DNA from: Lacrimispora xylanisolvens | GTDB taxonomy: Bacteria > Bacillota > Clostridia > Lachnospirales > Lachnospiraceae | Length of the DNA: 64,000 bases | Assembly (NCBI RefSeq): GCF_002934545.1 | Contig: NZ_PTJA01000009.1 | Span: 124,001 to 188,000, forward strand | Direction: 5' to 3' | Shown: positions 25,910 through 34,612 of the stretch, piece by piece | How positions within the stretch are numbered: the first letter of the stretch is position 1 | How the letters are laid out: each line of letters begins with the position of its first letter | Notes under the pieces: generated by a model | The model's input: the letters and a program-made list of their open reading frames with translations, nothing else | Databases searched by the model: none | Told to the model about the DNA's origin: nothing | Program-made: the position numbers and the translations under genes

Positions 25910-27652
25910 TTACTCCCTTCTGGGGCCTAAAATCAGTTCAACCCCAAGTCCCCCCAACGGACTTCTATCTAGTACTACCCCACTGAGTTCATCATATTGA
26001 AGTTTCAAACGTCTGTTGATATTAATCAATGCCGTAACTTCTCCATCATCGGGCTGTAATACCAATGTTTTCTGCAGTTTAATCAGTTCCTCATCTGACA
26101 GGCTGGTTCCATTATCTTCAACTGTTATATGTAGTCTCTCCTCCCGTATTTCAAATGAAACGGAGATGATACGGTCCTTCATTCTTTTTTCCGCCGCATG
26201 CTCAAACGCATTTTCAATTAAAGGCTGTATAATGAGCCGGGGAACGGGATATTGTTCAAATTCCTCAGGGCAGAAACCAAATTCCACCGTCAGATTCTTA
26301 GTAAAACGCATGGATAAAATGCTGGTGTAAGTACGTGCGTGTTCAATTTCCTCGTGAAGAGGAATAATATCTGCAGCATTTCTGGTAAGATAACGGTAGT
26401 ATTCACCCAAATGATTGGTAAACTCAATTAAATTATCATCTCCTGTCTGTGCCATGGTATTAATGATAAAAAAGCTGTTATAAAGGAAATGGGGTTTAAT
26501 TTGTGCCTGTAGTTGTTTAAGCTCTGCACGCTGAGTCAGAATCTTTTGTTTATAAACCTGATCGATCAGCATATTCAGACTGTCAACCATCTTGTTGAAT
26601 CTGACGTACAGATAGGCAAATTCTTTTGATTCTACGTCATCGGTATTTAAACTGATCTGCAGATTTCCATTTTCCACCTGCCTGAAAACTTCTACCAGTT
26701 TTTTTATTGGTCTGTTTATAAAGCGGTTCATGGTTAATGTGAAAATTACAATTACCAGAATCGATACCATGACAAATATCCAGATCCAGTTGGTAAAATT
26801 ACGCATGGGCGTAAAGACCAGATTTTCCGGCAGATAACGGAGTAAAAGCATATTTAAATAATCAGACCTGGCGTATACGGAATAATACCGAAACGAATCT
26901 ATTTTTCTCAAGCTGGTCCCGCTTTGATGAGTGGTGGCGAAATCCTCTAAAATTGAATCGGAATGCAAGATTTTCCCTGTATTGGCCATTGCGATTTCTT
27001 TTCGGTTGGTTAAATCAATCAGGTAGGATCCGCTGTCCGGATAAATATTAAATTGCTCCATATCCTCATTAAATGCATCCTGATTTAACTCAATTTCTAT
27101 GACATAGCTGCTGTTTGAGCCTGTTTTATCCGAGGGATAAACGGTTGTCAGATATAGCCGGTCTTCGTATCTGATAATCTGAGCACCTGTTAAGCCGGCT
27201 GCATCCTTAGTGCGCTCATAAGCCTTGGGATCCAATGGATCAACCCCTCTGGTAGAGGAGATTGTTTTATGAATGGAAAATATATGGGCACTGACATTTT
27301 TGACATAGCTGCTGCTATAAGCAATTGTTATGAGACGAGACTGCAGCTGTTTTAAATTACTCACTATTTCATAATCACTCATGATACTATACTGGACTGC
27401 GAGACGGTTTAGAGATTCATCATTTAAGCATGTGTACTGCAGTATTTTAAGACGTTCAATTTCCTTTTCCAGCTGGTTTAAATAAAATTCAATCTGAGCA
27501 GTTGATGATTTCGACAGCTCTTCCCGTACTGTACTGGCTCCCCAGTTACGGATATAGATTCCAAGTATAAAAATGGGTGCTGTCACGATTAAAAAAACAC
27601 TGATAATTTTCTTGAAAAGACTGATATTCAGTTTATGAATTAATGAATGCAT
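25910..27652 (-). CDS. YesM-like membrane sensor histidine kinase
   Basis: 580 residues. N-terminal membrane helix (about 15-33), extracellular sensor domain to about 280, second membrane helix (about 290-312), HAMP domain, then the His_kinase domain with QIKPHFLYN (phospho-His) and a HATPase region PLIENAFEHA plus VEDNG. The outer domain probably senses the sugar directly or through the binding protein. It heads a five-gene cluster kinase-regulator-lplABC, all on the minus strand. Confidence 0.93.
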   Translation of the reverse strand: MHSLIHKLNISLFKKIISVFLIVTAPIFILGIYIRNWGASTVREELSKSSTAQIEFYLNQLEKEIERLKILQYTCLNDESLNRLAVQYSIMSDYEIVSNLKQLQSRLITIAYSSSYVKNVSAHIFSIHKTISSTRGVDPLDPKAYERTKDAAGLTGAQIIRYEDRLYLTTVYPSDKTGSNSSYVIEIELNQDAFNEDMEQFNIYPDSGSYLIDLTNRKEIAMANTGKILHSDSILEDFATTHQSGTSLRKIDSFRYYSVYARSDYLNMLLLRYLPENLVFTPMRNFTNWIWIFVMVSILVIVIFTLTMNRFINRPIKKLVEVFRQVENGNLQISLNTDDVESKEFAYLYVRFNKMVDSLNMLIDQVYKQKILTQRAELKQLQAQIKPHFLYNSFFIINTMAQTGDDNLIEFTNHLGEYYRYLTRNAADIIPLHEEIEHARTYTSILSMRFTKNLTVEFGFCPEEFEQYPVPRLIIQPLIENAFEHAAEKRMKDRIISVSFEIREERLHITVEDNGTSLSDEELIKLQKTLVLQPDDGEVTALININRRLKLQYDELSGVVLDRSPLGGLGVELILGPRRE

Positions 27653-27841
27653 ACTTCCCCCCTGATTTGGTATTACCTTAATAAGTCCATAAGAAATTAA
27701 TAGAAGCGGCTAAATACAAAACAATTTGTTGCAGTAAATATCTGTCAGTTAGTAATTATGTATAGGAATTGGAGGTTAACTTATCTAATTATTTATACTA
27801 TTTTTTATAACACTTATCAAGTAAAACTGATTTACTATGCT

Positions 27842-27872
27842 AAAAAAATAGAGACGCTCCTTATGGGAGCGC
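27842..27872 (-). terminator. Terminator after the AraC/GyrI gene
   Basis: On the minus strand CGCTCC-CATAA-GGAGCG followed by TCTCTATTTTTTT, about 30 bp after the stop at 27899. Confidence 0.8.
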
Positions 27873-27898
27873 CTGGAAGATGTTATATTCCATATATT

Positions 27899-28774
27899 CT
27901 ATTTTTTCTTCTTTACCGGAATCCAAATTTCACTTTTGTATTTGGGGTTCTCCGTATCCTTACTTTCATTCCATAGAATTTCCGGTCCCTCTACTGCCTC
28001 ATAACCTGAGGACGGAAACCATTCTGAGTAAATTCTGCCCCACACATTTTGAAGTGTCTGGGGGAATGGTCCAACTGAGTCAAAAATGGCCCAGGTGCCA
28101 GCGTCAACGCTTAACTTATCAAATCCGGCAGTTTCACTGCTTGTGGTTGCTACGCCAATATAATGATCAAGTTCTCCACTTTCTTCCATTCTTTCTTCGG
28201 AAAAATTTGTTGATGCACTGATAATACCTGCGGGTTCAATATTTGACAGGGATTTTAGCCGCTCTATCACTTCAGGTGTCATAAGTTCATACATTTTTGC
28301 AATCTCAGGATTTACACCATGAAAAATAATTGGAACTCTTTTCTTAAATCCTACTAATTGAAACGGTTCTTTCTCCACGATTCTATAATTCATCTCGCAT
28401 CCTCCATTAATTGATAATTGAAAGGTCATTTTGGGATAAGCCTTTCGTTTTGTCTGCTCATCTCTTGCCTCAGAAGGCAGAATACCATGCATGTTTTGAA
28501 AAGCGCGGGAGAAAGAATCAGCTGCGTTATAACCGTATTTCACCGCAACATCAATGATTCTGGAGTTTTTATCCTTCAGATCAAGGGCAGCTAATGTTAA
28601 TCTCCTTCTCCTGACATATTCTGACAGACTGATACCTGCCAGAAGTGAAAACATTCGTTTAAAATGATATTCGGAACAATGAGCAATTTTAGCTACCTCA
28701 CCATAATCCATATCTTCCGTAAGGTGATCTTCCACATATGACAGTGCTTCATTCATACTACTGATCGAATCCAT
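27899..28774 (-). CDS. AraC-family regulator with GyrI-like effector domain
   Basis: 291 residues from ATG 28774, which follows AAGGAGG by 7 nt; the frame opens 22 codons earlier without a good site. Residues about 10-105: two helix-turn-helix units ([29 protein letters not shown]). Residues about 125-291: GyrI-like ligand-binding domain, ending [12 protein letters not shown]. It probably senses a small hydrophobic molecule. Neighbours are the sugar-sensor cluster downstream and a cupin gene upstream, each with its own terminator, so it is monocistronic. Confidence 0.9.
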   Translation of the reverse strand: MDSISSMNEALSYVEDHLTEDMDYGEVAKIAHCSEYHFKRMFSLLAGISLSEYVRRRRLTLAALDLKDKNSRIIDVAVKYGYNAADSFSRAFQNMHGILPSEARDEQTKRKAYPKMTFQLSINGGCEMNYRIVEKEPFQLVGFKKRVPIIFHGVNPEIAKMYELMTPEVIERLKSLSNIEPAGIISASTNFSEERMEESGELDHYIGVATTSSETAGFDKLSVDAGTWAIFDSVGPFPQTLQNVWGRIYSEWFPSSGYEAVEGPEILWNESKDTENPKYKSEIWIPVKKKK

Positions 28775-28853
28775 AATACGACCTCCTTTCATCAAATATA
28801 ATAACATAGGATACATTGATAGATCCGATAATCCGTGCATAATTTAGTCGTAC

Positions 28854-28881
28854 GAAAACCCCCAGCGCACTGAGGGTTTTC
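28854..28881. terminator. Terminator of the cupin gene
   Basis: GAAAACCC...GGGTTTTC inverted repeat (28854-28881) directly after the cupin stop codon; the arms carry A and T runs, so it can work on both strands. Confidence 0.75.
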
Positions 28882-28888
28882 AAAGTGA

Positions 28889-29236
28889 TTAAACAATTGC
28901 ATCTGTTGCAAATGCCTCGGAGCCCATGGGCGAAATTGTGACAAAAAGGCGTAAGACATCGCCGCCAATATTGATAACCTGTAAGCTTTCCTGCCCGTCA
29001 ACCTGCATTAATTCACCAATCTGAAGCAGAGTCTCATTTCCATCCGTTACAACTTTCGCCTCTCCTTCCAAGACCTGCAGGAGAAGGGTCGATTCCATGT
29101 GTGTATGGCCTGGCAGGATTTCCCCTTTTGCAATATTTAGTACAAAAGCAATTACATTATCACTTTTGAAAAGCATGCGCTTTGCAATTTTCCCCTGAGG
29201 CACATGAAAATAGTCATTGAAAATAAATTTGTTCAC
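28889..29236 (-). CDS. Small single-domain cupin protein
   Basis: 115 residues, one cupin_2 barrel. The first cupin motif is GHTHMESTLLLQVLEGEA (about 43-60, metal ligands His and Glu); the second motif is reduced (LMQVDGQESLQVINIGGD) and lacks a clear histidine. It could be a metal-dependent enzyme or a sugar/ligand-binding protein. Transcribed alone, divergent from the QueG-like gene. Confidence 0.8.
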   Translation of the reverse strand: MNKFIFNDYFHVPQGKIAKRMLFKSDNVIAFVLNIAKGEILPGHTHMESTLLLQVLEGEAKVVTDGNETLLQIGELMQVDGQESLQVINIGGDVLRLFVTISPMGSEAFATDAIV

Positions 29237-29319
29237 AGATAAATGCTCCTTTCTTTATGCTTGAACTTAATATACCCCAATTGAGCCTCCTTACTACAGA
29301 CAGAATTCATATCTGATTC

Positions 29320-29363
29320 TTGACAATCGATTCAGTGCCTGATATTATATGTATATACATATA
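29320..29363 (+). promoter_or_regulatory. Promoter and MarR-type operator of the QueG-like gene
   Basis: TTGACA (29320-29325), 17-bp spacer, TATTAT (29343-29348). An 18-bp perfect palindrome, TATATGTAT/ATACATATA (29346-29363), overlaps the -10 box. A near copy with the same position relative to its promoter lies before the marR gene (30505-30522), so this is probably the operator of the MarR protein encoded at 30539-30982. Confidence 0.75.
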
Positions 29364-29421
29364 TCTATTTTACAATCATTGCATCTTACGCGTGCAAAGA
29401 CCAAAAATTCGAGGTATTAAT

Positions 29422-30480
29422 ATGATGAGTAAAAAAAGTGATTCAGACAATTCCATCGCTAAGCTGATCCAACAAAAAGCACTTGATTTAGGTTATGAAA
29501 AATGCGGTATTATTCCCGTTGAAATGATGGCTGGCTATGAAGAGAAATTTCATGAGCGGACACAAAAAGTACCGGAATCCCAGCCCTTCTATCAAAATCA
29601 GCAACGTCTTATCCGCTTCCAGGAAGATTTTGATTGGGCAAAGTCCATTGTAGTTTTGGTCAAGCGATATTCCAAATACCATATTCCGGAATCATTAAGG
29701 GGACACATTGCAAAGCATTATTTAACGGATTCCCGCATAAATGAAAACACGAAAGAATTTCAAAGCAGTACCGCTCTGGAACAATATATGAAAGAACTGG
29801 GGTTACGCACTGAGACCAATCGTAAGTTTGGAATAGTGGGAGTACGTTGGGCTGCATTGCAGGCAGGTCTTGGCATGATAAGGCGGAACAACTTTTTTTA
29901 TACAGAATCCGGTTCCTATATCAGCCTGGAAGCATTTTTAACTGATTGTGAGATGGAATTGATTGAAAAACCAAATCTTCCACCCTGTCCGCCTAACTGC
30001 AACCGCTGCATGAAAGCCTGTTCCACAGCTTCTCTGTCCGATGCTTATACCATGAACCCCCTTCGCTGCATTTCCTTTTTAACAACCTTTGGAGGACGAG
30101 ACTTACCCAATGAGCCTCTGGCTTCTGATTTCGGTGACTGGATATATGGCTGCGATATGTGCCAGGATGCCTGTCCAATGAATCATAACAAATGGACTGG
30201 ACAGAACGAATTTCCTGGACTTTCAGAACTTGAGCCTTACCTGACTATGGAGAATATTTTGGAAATGGATGAAGACTTTTATCGTCAAAACATTCAGCCT
30301 AAATTTTTCTACCTGTCACCAGATGAATTGTGGAAATGGCAGGTAAATGTATTAAACTTTATGGATAACCGGTATGAAGATCATTTCGCCCCAGCTATTA
30401 TAAAGGCTCAGAAAAGCAACTATGAACAGGTTCGTAAGATGGCAGGCTTAATCTCCACAAAGCATGGACTGCACACTTGA
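29422..30480 (+). CDS. QueG-like (epoxyqueuosine reductase / reductive-dehalogenase-type) 4Fe-4S protein
   Basis: 352 residues from ATG 29422 (GAGG 8 nt upstream). Two 4Fe-4S motifs are visible: CPPNCNRCMKACS (about 214-226) and CDMCQDACPMN (about 266-276). The N-terminal part (ALDLGYEKCGIIPVEMM, VGVRWAALQAGLGMIRRNNF) matches the cobalamin-binding fold region of QueG and corrinoid reductive dehalogenases. It differs from housekeeping QueG in sequence and in being MarR-regulated, and no tRNA-modification gene is near. A role in reducing an organic electron acceptor or a tetrapyrrole/corrinoid process is possible, not shown. Operon-like arrangement with marR 59 bp downstream. Confidence 0.82.
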   Translation: MMSKKSDSDNSIAKLIQQKALDLGYEKCGIIPVEMMAGYEEKFHERTQKVPESQPFYQNQQRLIRFQEDFDWAKSIVVLVKRYSKYHIPESLRGHIAKHYLTDSRINENTKEFQSSTALEQYMKELGLRTETNRKFGIVGVRWAALQAGLGMIRRNNFFYTESGSYISLEAFLTDCEMELIEKPNLPPCPPNCNRCMKACSTASLSDAYTMNPLRCISFLTTFGGRDLPNEPLASDFGDWIYGCDMCQDACPMNHNKWTGQNEFPGLSELEPYLTMENILEMDEDFYRQNIQPKFFYLSPDELWKWQVNVLNFMDNRYEDHFAPAIIKAQKSNYEQVRKMAGLISTKHGLHT

Positions 30481-30522
30481 CAAAGTTTCTTTTTTTAACT
30501 ATCTTATATGCATATACATCTG
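30477..30522 (+). promoter_or_regulatory. Promoter and operator of the marR gene
   Basis: TTGACA (30477-30482, overlapping the stop of the QueG-like gene), 17-bp spacer, TATCTT (30500-30505), then TATATGCATATACATCTG (30505-30522), which matches the palindrome at 29346-29363 in 15 of 18 positions. The layout is identical at both promoters, implying autoregulation. Confidence 0.7.
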
Positions 30523-30538
30523 CATGGGAGAAATAAAA

Positions 30539-30982
30539 ATGGAAGAACAAAACGATCAAAACTTAAATCTGTCGGAATGCGCATGCCGAAGCCTCCGAAT
30601 GACCACCCGGGTAATTACACAATATTACGATAAAGCCTTACGTGTTTCCGGACTCAAATCCCCTCAATTTTCACTGTTAAATGACATTTGCTCAAGAGAA
30701 AATGGAATCTCCGTTAATGAGCTGGCAGATCAGGCAATGATGGATCAGACAACGGTGACAAGAAATGTGGAAATTCTGCGAAAAAAAGGATACGTTGATG
30801 TGAATACGGAGGATGGCGATTCCAGGAAAAAGTGTATTACGGTCAGTGAAACAGGGAAGGAAAAACTTGCACTTGCCATGCCCCATTGGCAGGAGGCACA
30901 ATCCAAGTTAGAGCAGATTGTGGGGAAGGAGCAGTATGTTGAGCTTCTGAAAACACTTTCCGTCTTAAGGAGTATTAATTAA
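30539..30982 (+). CDS. MarR-family regulator
   Basis: 147 residues from ATG 30539 (GGGAG 8 nt upstream). MarR winged helix: ISVNELADQAMMDQTTVTRN (about 60-79) with wing EDGDSRKKCITVSETG. The N-terminus has a cysteine pair (CAC, about 15-17) that could sense oxidants or metals. It follows the QueG-like gene, and matching operators stand before both genes. Its last 18 bp overlap the convergent SEDS-like gene. Confidence 0.9.
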   Translation: MEEQNDQNLNLSECACRSLRMTTRVITQYYDKALRVSGLKSPQFSLLNDICSRENGISVNELADQAMMDQTTVTRNVEILRKKGYVDVNTEDGDSRKKCITVSETGKEKLALAMPHWQEAQSKLEQIVGKEQYVELLKTLSVLRSIN

Positions 30983-31807
30983 ATTAAAATACCAGGTTAG
31001 TGATAAATAGTAGCCGACTATCGGTGATATTCCATATCCCATCAGAGGGACCGGAAAATTTCCAAATAAAGTGGATAACAGTATAACGATATAGTAACAT
31101 CCAATATATCTTGAAACGGACACTGCATTTTTCGGTGGAAGCAATAGGAATGGAGCTGGTAATATTGCTAAAGAAATAACTCCTGAAACGAACCAGATCC
31201 ATCCCATATCTGCCACCATCCCAAGAATTCTCTCTACATAATTAACTGGTGGCAGATGATCCAGACGAATCCAGGATAAAACAATGAACAAAACAGATAC
31301 ACCTGTGATTAAAAAACGTATCTTTTTACTACGCGTATTCAGGCTTAGCATAATCATCACCGGAATGGCAAATCCGGTTAATTGTGAGGCATCCGGCTGA
31401 AAAAACAGCACCAGTAATATGATGAACGCGCTGACACCTGCATATGTTAAACCTCTGATTTTTAATACTTGATATAGTTCTAAAAGAATCATAGGCAGTA
31501 CAATCATGGCAACATTTAATTTTACTGCCCCTATAGATATCCATCGGTGAACCCCCTCCATACCCTGGTTTGCAAACGGAAGAACTAAAGCACATATGGC
31601 GGCGGGTAATAATAATTGATTGTATCTATTTCCTGCAATATTTGATTTGTGCGTAATCAGAAGGTAGGAAATAACGCTCATTAAAATAAGACAACCAATA
31701 TTCTGGCCCCAGATAGCGAATGGAACATGGTTTTGGTACATTGCAAGCACACCTATTGCAATGGATGGGATCGTAAGTGTAAAGGTTATGAGTTTTCGAA
31801 GCGGCAT
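30965..31807 (-). CDS. FtsW/RodA/SpoVE (SEDS)-like membrane protein, shortened
   Basis: 280 residues, eight or nine hydrophobic helices. SEDS landmarks are recognisable: GVHRWISIGAVKLN (compare G-RWI-lG), FFQPDASQLTG (compare QPDlGta) and FPVPLMGYGISPIVGYYLSL at the C-terminus (compare PFiSyGGS). It is about 80-100 residues shorter than canonical FtsW/RodA, and the catalytic loop Asp-Phe motif is not evident; the corresponding stretch reads NYVERILGMVADMGW. It may be a non-catalytic relative or an unusual polymerase. No PBP or shape gene is adjacent. RBS AAAGGAAAA precedes ATG 31807. Confidence 0.65.
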   Translation of the reverse strand: MPLRKLITFTLTIPSIAIGVLAMYQNHVPFAIWGQNIGCLILMSVISYLLITHKSNIAGNRYNQLLLPAAICALVLPFANQGMEGVHRWISIGAVKLNVAMIVLPMILLELYQVLKIRGLTYAGVSAFIILLVLFFQPDASQLTGFAIPVMIMLSLNTRSKKIRFLITGVSVLFIVLSWIRLDHLPPVNYVERILGMVADMGWIWFVSGVISLAILPAPFLLLPPKNAVSVSRYIGCYYIVILLSTLFGNFPVPLMGYGISPIVGYYLSLTWYFNLINTP

Positions 31808-31844
31808 TTATTTTCCTTTCTGATTATACTGCCATTTCATCTGG

Positions 31845-32453
31845 CTATTCGATTGGTACATCAAATTTATTTTTTTTATAATAATAAGTTCTGTCTTCTT
31901 CTGTAATTTCTCTCACTATTTTACAAGGATTGCCCATTGCAATTACATTCTCTGGTATATCCTTTGTCACAACACTGCCTGCACCAATAACAACATTATC
32001 CCCTATTTTTACACCAGGTAGAATTACCACATTACCACCAATCCAGACATTGTCTCCAATGGTAATGGGAATCCCATACTCATAGCCGGTATTTCTGGTA
32101 TCCGGATGGATGGGATGGCCAGCTGTATAGATTGATACATTAGGAGCAATCTGAACATTTTTACCGATCGTAACTTTTGCCACATCCAGAATGGTAAGAT
32201 TATAATTAGCAAAGAAATTCTCTCCCACTTCTATATTCCAGCCATAGTCACAATGAAAAGGGGCTTCAATACAAACGTTCTCACCTGTTTTACCCAGAAT
32301 CTTTTTTAACAGAAAAGGGGCTGTTTCATTTAAATCCGGTGAAAGATTATTAAATTCATAGATTTTCTGCTTACACGCAAATCTTTCTTCTCCTAATCCA
32401 TCTAACCATGCTTTGTATGGTAATCCCGCTAACATCCGTTCTCTCTGGTTCAT
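31845..32453 (-). CDS. maa: Maltose/galactoside O-acetyltransferase family protein
   Basis: 202 residues, the Maa/LacA length. N-terminal Mac domain (MLAGLPYKAW, about 7-16), then a left-handed beta helix of hexapeptide repeats (ITIGDNVWIGGNVVILPGVK and IGDNVVIGAGSVVTKDIPEN) and the catalytic histidine in YTAGHPI (about 109-115). It acetylates sugars with acetyl-CoA. It lies 37 bp upstream of the SEDS-like gene on the same strand, with RBS AAGGAGAA. Confidence 0.9.
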   Translation of the reverse strand: MNQRERMLAGLPYKAWLDGLGEERFACKQKIYEFNNLSPDLNETAPFLLKKILGKTGENVCIEAPFHCDYGWNIEVGENFFANYNLTILDVAKVTIGKNVQIAPNVSIYTAGHPIHPDTRNTGYEYGIPITIGDNVWIGGNVVILPGVKIGDNVVIGAGSVVTKDIPENVIAMGNPCKIVREITEEDRTYYYKKNKFDVPIE

Positions 32454-32648
32454 AATTTATTCTCCTTCGGTTTTTATCATAATAACGCATCCTTCCAGAA
32501 TGTCAAGCAGAAGTGAGTTGGCTATTTTAAAATTACACGTTTACATTTTACAGAAGACTTTCTTTCTGATCAATAGAAGCAATTCATAGATGGCGCGCGA
32601 CATTTAGAGCTGCTCCAATAAATCTATAAAAGAAAGCAGGTAGAAATT

Positions 32649-33611
32649 ATGGCATCTCTTCCAAATTGGCCGGTAATTGTAACCGGTAACTCTGGCGCGA
32701 ATGTAAGCGCTCTGCAATGTTTATTAAACTATAGGAACAATAAAACTCTCACTGTTGATGGCAGCTTCGGCACTAATACATATAACGCATTAGTCGCCTA
32801 TCAGAAAGCAAATAGTCTTTCAGCAGATGGAAAAGCAGGTTCCGGCACTCTGTCTAAATTAATCTCAGGTCTGAATATACAGAATCCGACCACCAGCATG
32901 GCGGCCAGAGCCGCACAGTATCTGCTCAATAAGTTTGGTGCAGGACTAACAATTGACGGTGCTTTTGGCTCAGGCTCCCAGACCGCAGCAAAGAATTTTC
33001 AGTCAAAGATGGGAATCAGCTCCACAGGAGTGATTAACGCCAACACCTGGCAGTACCTCTTTGGTTATAACTCATATCCGGACGGAGGCGGAACTGTGAG
33101 CGGTTGGCTAAAACTGCATTCCAGTGCCAGTTCTTCCGGCGGCCGGACTGTCAATATGCCATCTGAAATTGTTGCAAGTAAATGGGCGATGACTGAAGGT
33201 GATCCCTATAAGGGAAAAATCAACCCCTACGCAGGAAACGCTACCGTAATTAAGGGAAGTTCCGGAGAATTAGTAGATGGAAGCGGCAGATACTGGGTTG
33301 CCGTGGGTCCCAACGTTATGAATCCAAATCATTCAAAATCAAAGGCAATTACGGCTGAAGAAATGAAATATCAGTCAAAGATTGATATTGTGCTGAAAAA
33401 TGCAAGCGGAACAATTTATTATGTGTATGCTGCCGTTGGTGATTGCAAAGCTCATACTTATCCCACCGGAATTATCCAGACGGGTAATGCATTTCCAAAT
33501 GGTACAGATCCTCACCCAGGCAATGCCGATGGTTCTGTTGTTGAATTCATGGGAACACAGTCCATTTCCGGTCTGCGTAGTTATGATATTGTCAAGATAA
33601 TTGTTTATTAA
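32649..33611 (+). CDS. Protein with two peptidoglycan-binding domains and an uncharacterised C-terminal domain
   Basis: 320 residues. Two PG_binding_1 repeats: about 10-75 (GANVSALQCLLNY...TVDGSFGTNTYNALVAYQKA) and about 85-148 (AAQYLLNKFG...TIDGAFGSGSQTAAKNFQSK). The C-terminal 160 residues have IVASKWAMTEGDPYKGK, RYWVAVGPNVM and DPHPGNADGSVVEFMG; I do not recognise the fold with certainty. The GRYWVAVGPNVM part recalls surface-associated or L,D-transpeptidase-like accessory domains, but the YkuD catalytic HGxxx..SHGC motif is absent. No signal peptide at the N-terminus (MASLPNWPVIVTGNSG). Ends in a strong terminator. Confidence 0.75.
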   Translation: MASLPNWPVIVTGNSGANVSALQCLLNYRNNKTLTVDGSFGTNTYNALVAYQKANSLSADGKAGSGTLSKLISGLNIQNPTTSMAARAAQYLLNKFGAGLTIDGAFGSGSQTAAKNFQSKMGISSTGVINANTWQYLFGYNSYPDGGGTVSGWLKLHSSASSSGGRTVNMPSEIVASKWAMTEGDPYKGKINPYAGNATVIKGSSGELVDGSGRYWVAVGPNVMNPNHSKSKAITAEEMKYQSKIDIVLKNASGTIYYVYAAVGDCKAHTYPTGIIQTGNAFPNGTDPHPGNADGSVVEFMGTQSISGLRSYDIVKIIVY

Positions 33612-33618
33612 TTTCAGT

Positions 33619-33658
33619 TAAGCTAATTCCCCGCCTTATCAGACGGGGAATTAGCTTA
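33619..33658. terminator. Bidirectional terminator between convergent genes
   Basis: 15-bp perfect stem TAAGCTAATTCCCCG / CGGGGAATTAGCTTA with a 10-nt loop, between the PG-binding gene (plus) and the lipoprotein gene (minus); it reaches the stop codon of the latter. Confidence 0.85.
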
Positions 33659-34465
33659 TATTTCTTTCCAAACAATTAAATCAGATGAATTGGATAAATA
33701 ATCTTTCGTCAGCGAGTTCCATTCTTCCTCAGAAACTTCTTTATCTTCCATCATAAACACATCATAATCGGCACTTTCCGTCTTGCCGCTTTCATTAACG
33801 CTGTGATACTTAGAGAAATTAACTTTCGAAGTCTCATTTCCGTTGGAATCCAGAACTAAATAATAGTAATTTATGTGAGTGGGTGCTGCGCCATCGCGTT
33901 CGTATAAGATCGCTCCGTTGTTTAGCGGAGATTCATAATCCGGACCAGAATGCCATAAAACGATCTGTCCATCAAGATATGTAAAAATGAGATAACTTCC
34001 GCCAGCAACAGGGCGCAGATGAAGTTCCGGTATTCCATCCCCGTTCATATCAAATAATGCATAATAAGTTTTAAAGTCCGGCTCCAAAGAGATATCTTTG
34101 ATTTTAACCACTCCATCACTTATCTCTTGTTTTAAATCCTGCGCATTCATACTTCCTGCCAGGAATTTCTTATATGCTGCCAGTGCCTCATCAGATGCGG
34201 GTGATTCATTACTTTTTAACGATGATTCATTACTTTTCGAAGATGATTCTTTATTATTGGCAGTTGGTTCCACCGCAGATGTCTGTGCAGAACTACTGTC
34301 TGAGGGTTGCTCCGAATTCACCTTAATCAGCTCACTTGATACAGGCACTGTATCCGTAGTTGCAGAAGTGGTGGAACTGCTTTGCCCGCAGGCATTTAGT
34401 GAGAATAGAAATATAGTTGAGAGTAAAAGGAAAAGGGTATTTCTGAGAAAGTGGTTGTGTTTCAT
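33656..34465 (-). CDS. Putative lipoprotein with Ser/Asn/Lys-rich linker
   Basis: 269 residues. Signal peptide with lipobox LNAC (cysteine about 26), then a low-complexity linker with the repeat (S)SLKSNES/SSKSNES (about 70-92), then a globular domain with DMNGDGIPELHL (about 148-159), an EF-hand-like calcium-loop motif seen in secreted clostridial lipoproteins. Membrane-anchored on the outer face. No function can be assigned. Its own sigma-A promoter is at 34561-34588. Confidence 0.8.
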   Translation of the reverse strand: MKHNHFLRNTLFLLLSTIFLFSLNACGQSSSTTSATTDTVPVSSELIKVNSEQPSDSSSAQTSAVEPTANNKESSSKSNESSLKSNESPASDEALAAYKKFLAGSMNAQDLKQEISDGVVKIKDISLEPDFKTYYALFDMNGDGIPELHLRPVAGGSYLIFTYLDGQIVLWHSGPDYESPLNNGAILYERDGAAPTHINYYYLVLDSNGNETSKVNFSKYHSVNESGKTESADYDVFMMEDKEVSEEEWNSLTKDYLSNSSDLIVWKEI

Positions 34466-34560
34466 GACTGCCTCCTAAGATTTTTGTTTTATACCAACTC
34501 CAGTATAAGCTGTTGTGCCAGGGTTTTTCCAGTTTTTTCCTGATTCATGCCTATCCTTGT

Positions 34561-34588
34561 ATTATAAACCTGTTTATTGAGTTGTCAA
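34561..34588 (-). promoter_or_regulatory. Promoter of the lipoprotein gene
   Basis: TTGACA (34588-34583), 16-bp spacer, TATAAT (34566-34561), about 95 bp before the lipoprotein ATG. Both hexamers are perfect matches to consensus. Confidence 0.75.
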
Positions 34589-34612
34589 GTAACACGCTTA
34601 TACGCTCGTAAT

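Noticed and set aside
34098-34478. 126-codon plus-strand frame opposite the lipoprotein
   Set aside because: Mirrors the Ser-rich linker repeat on the other strand.
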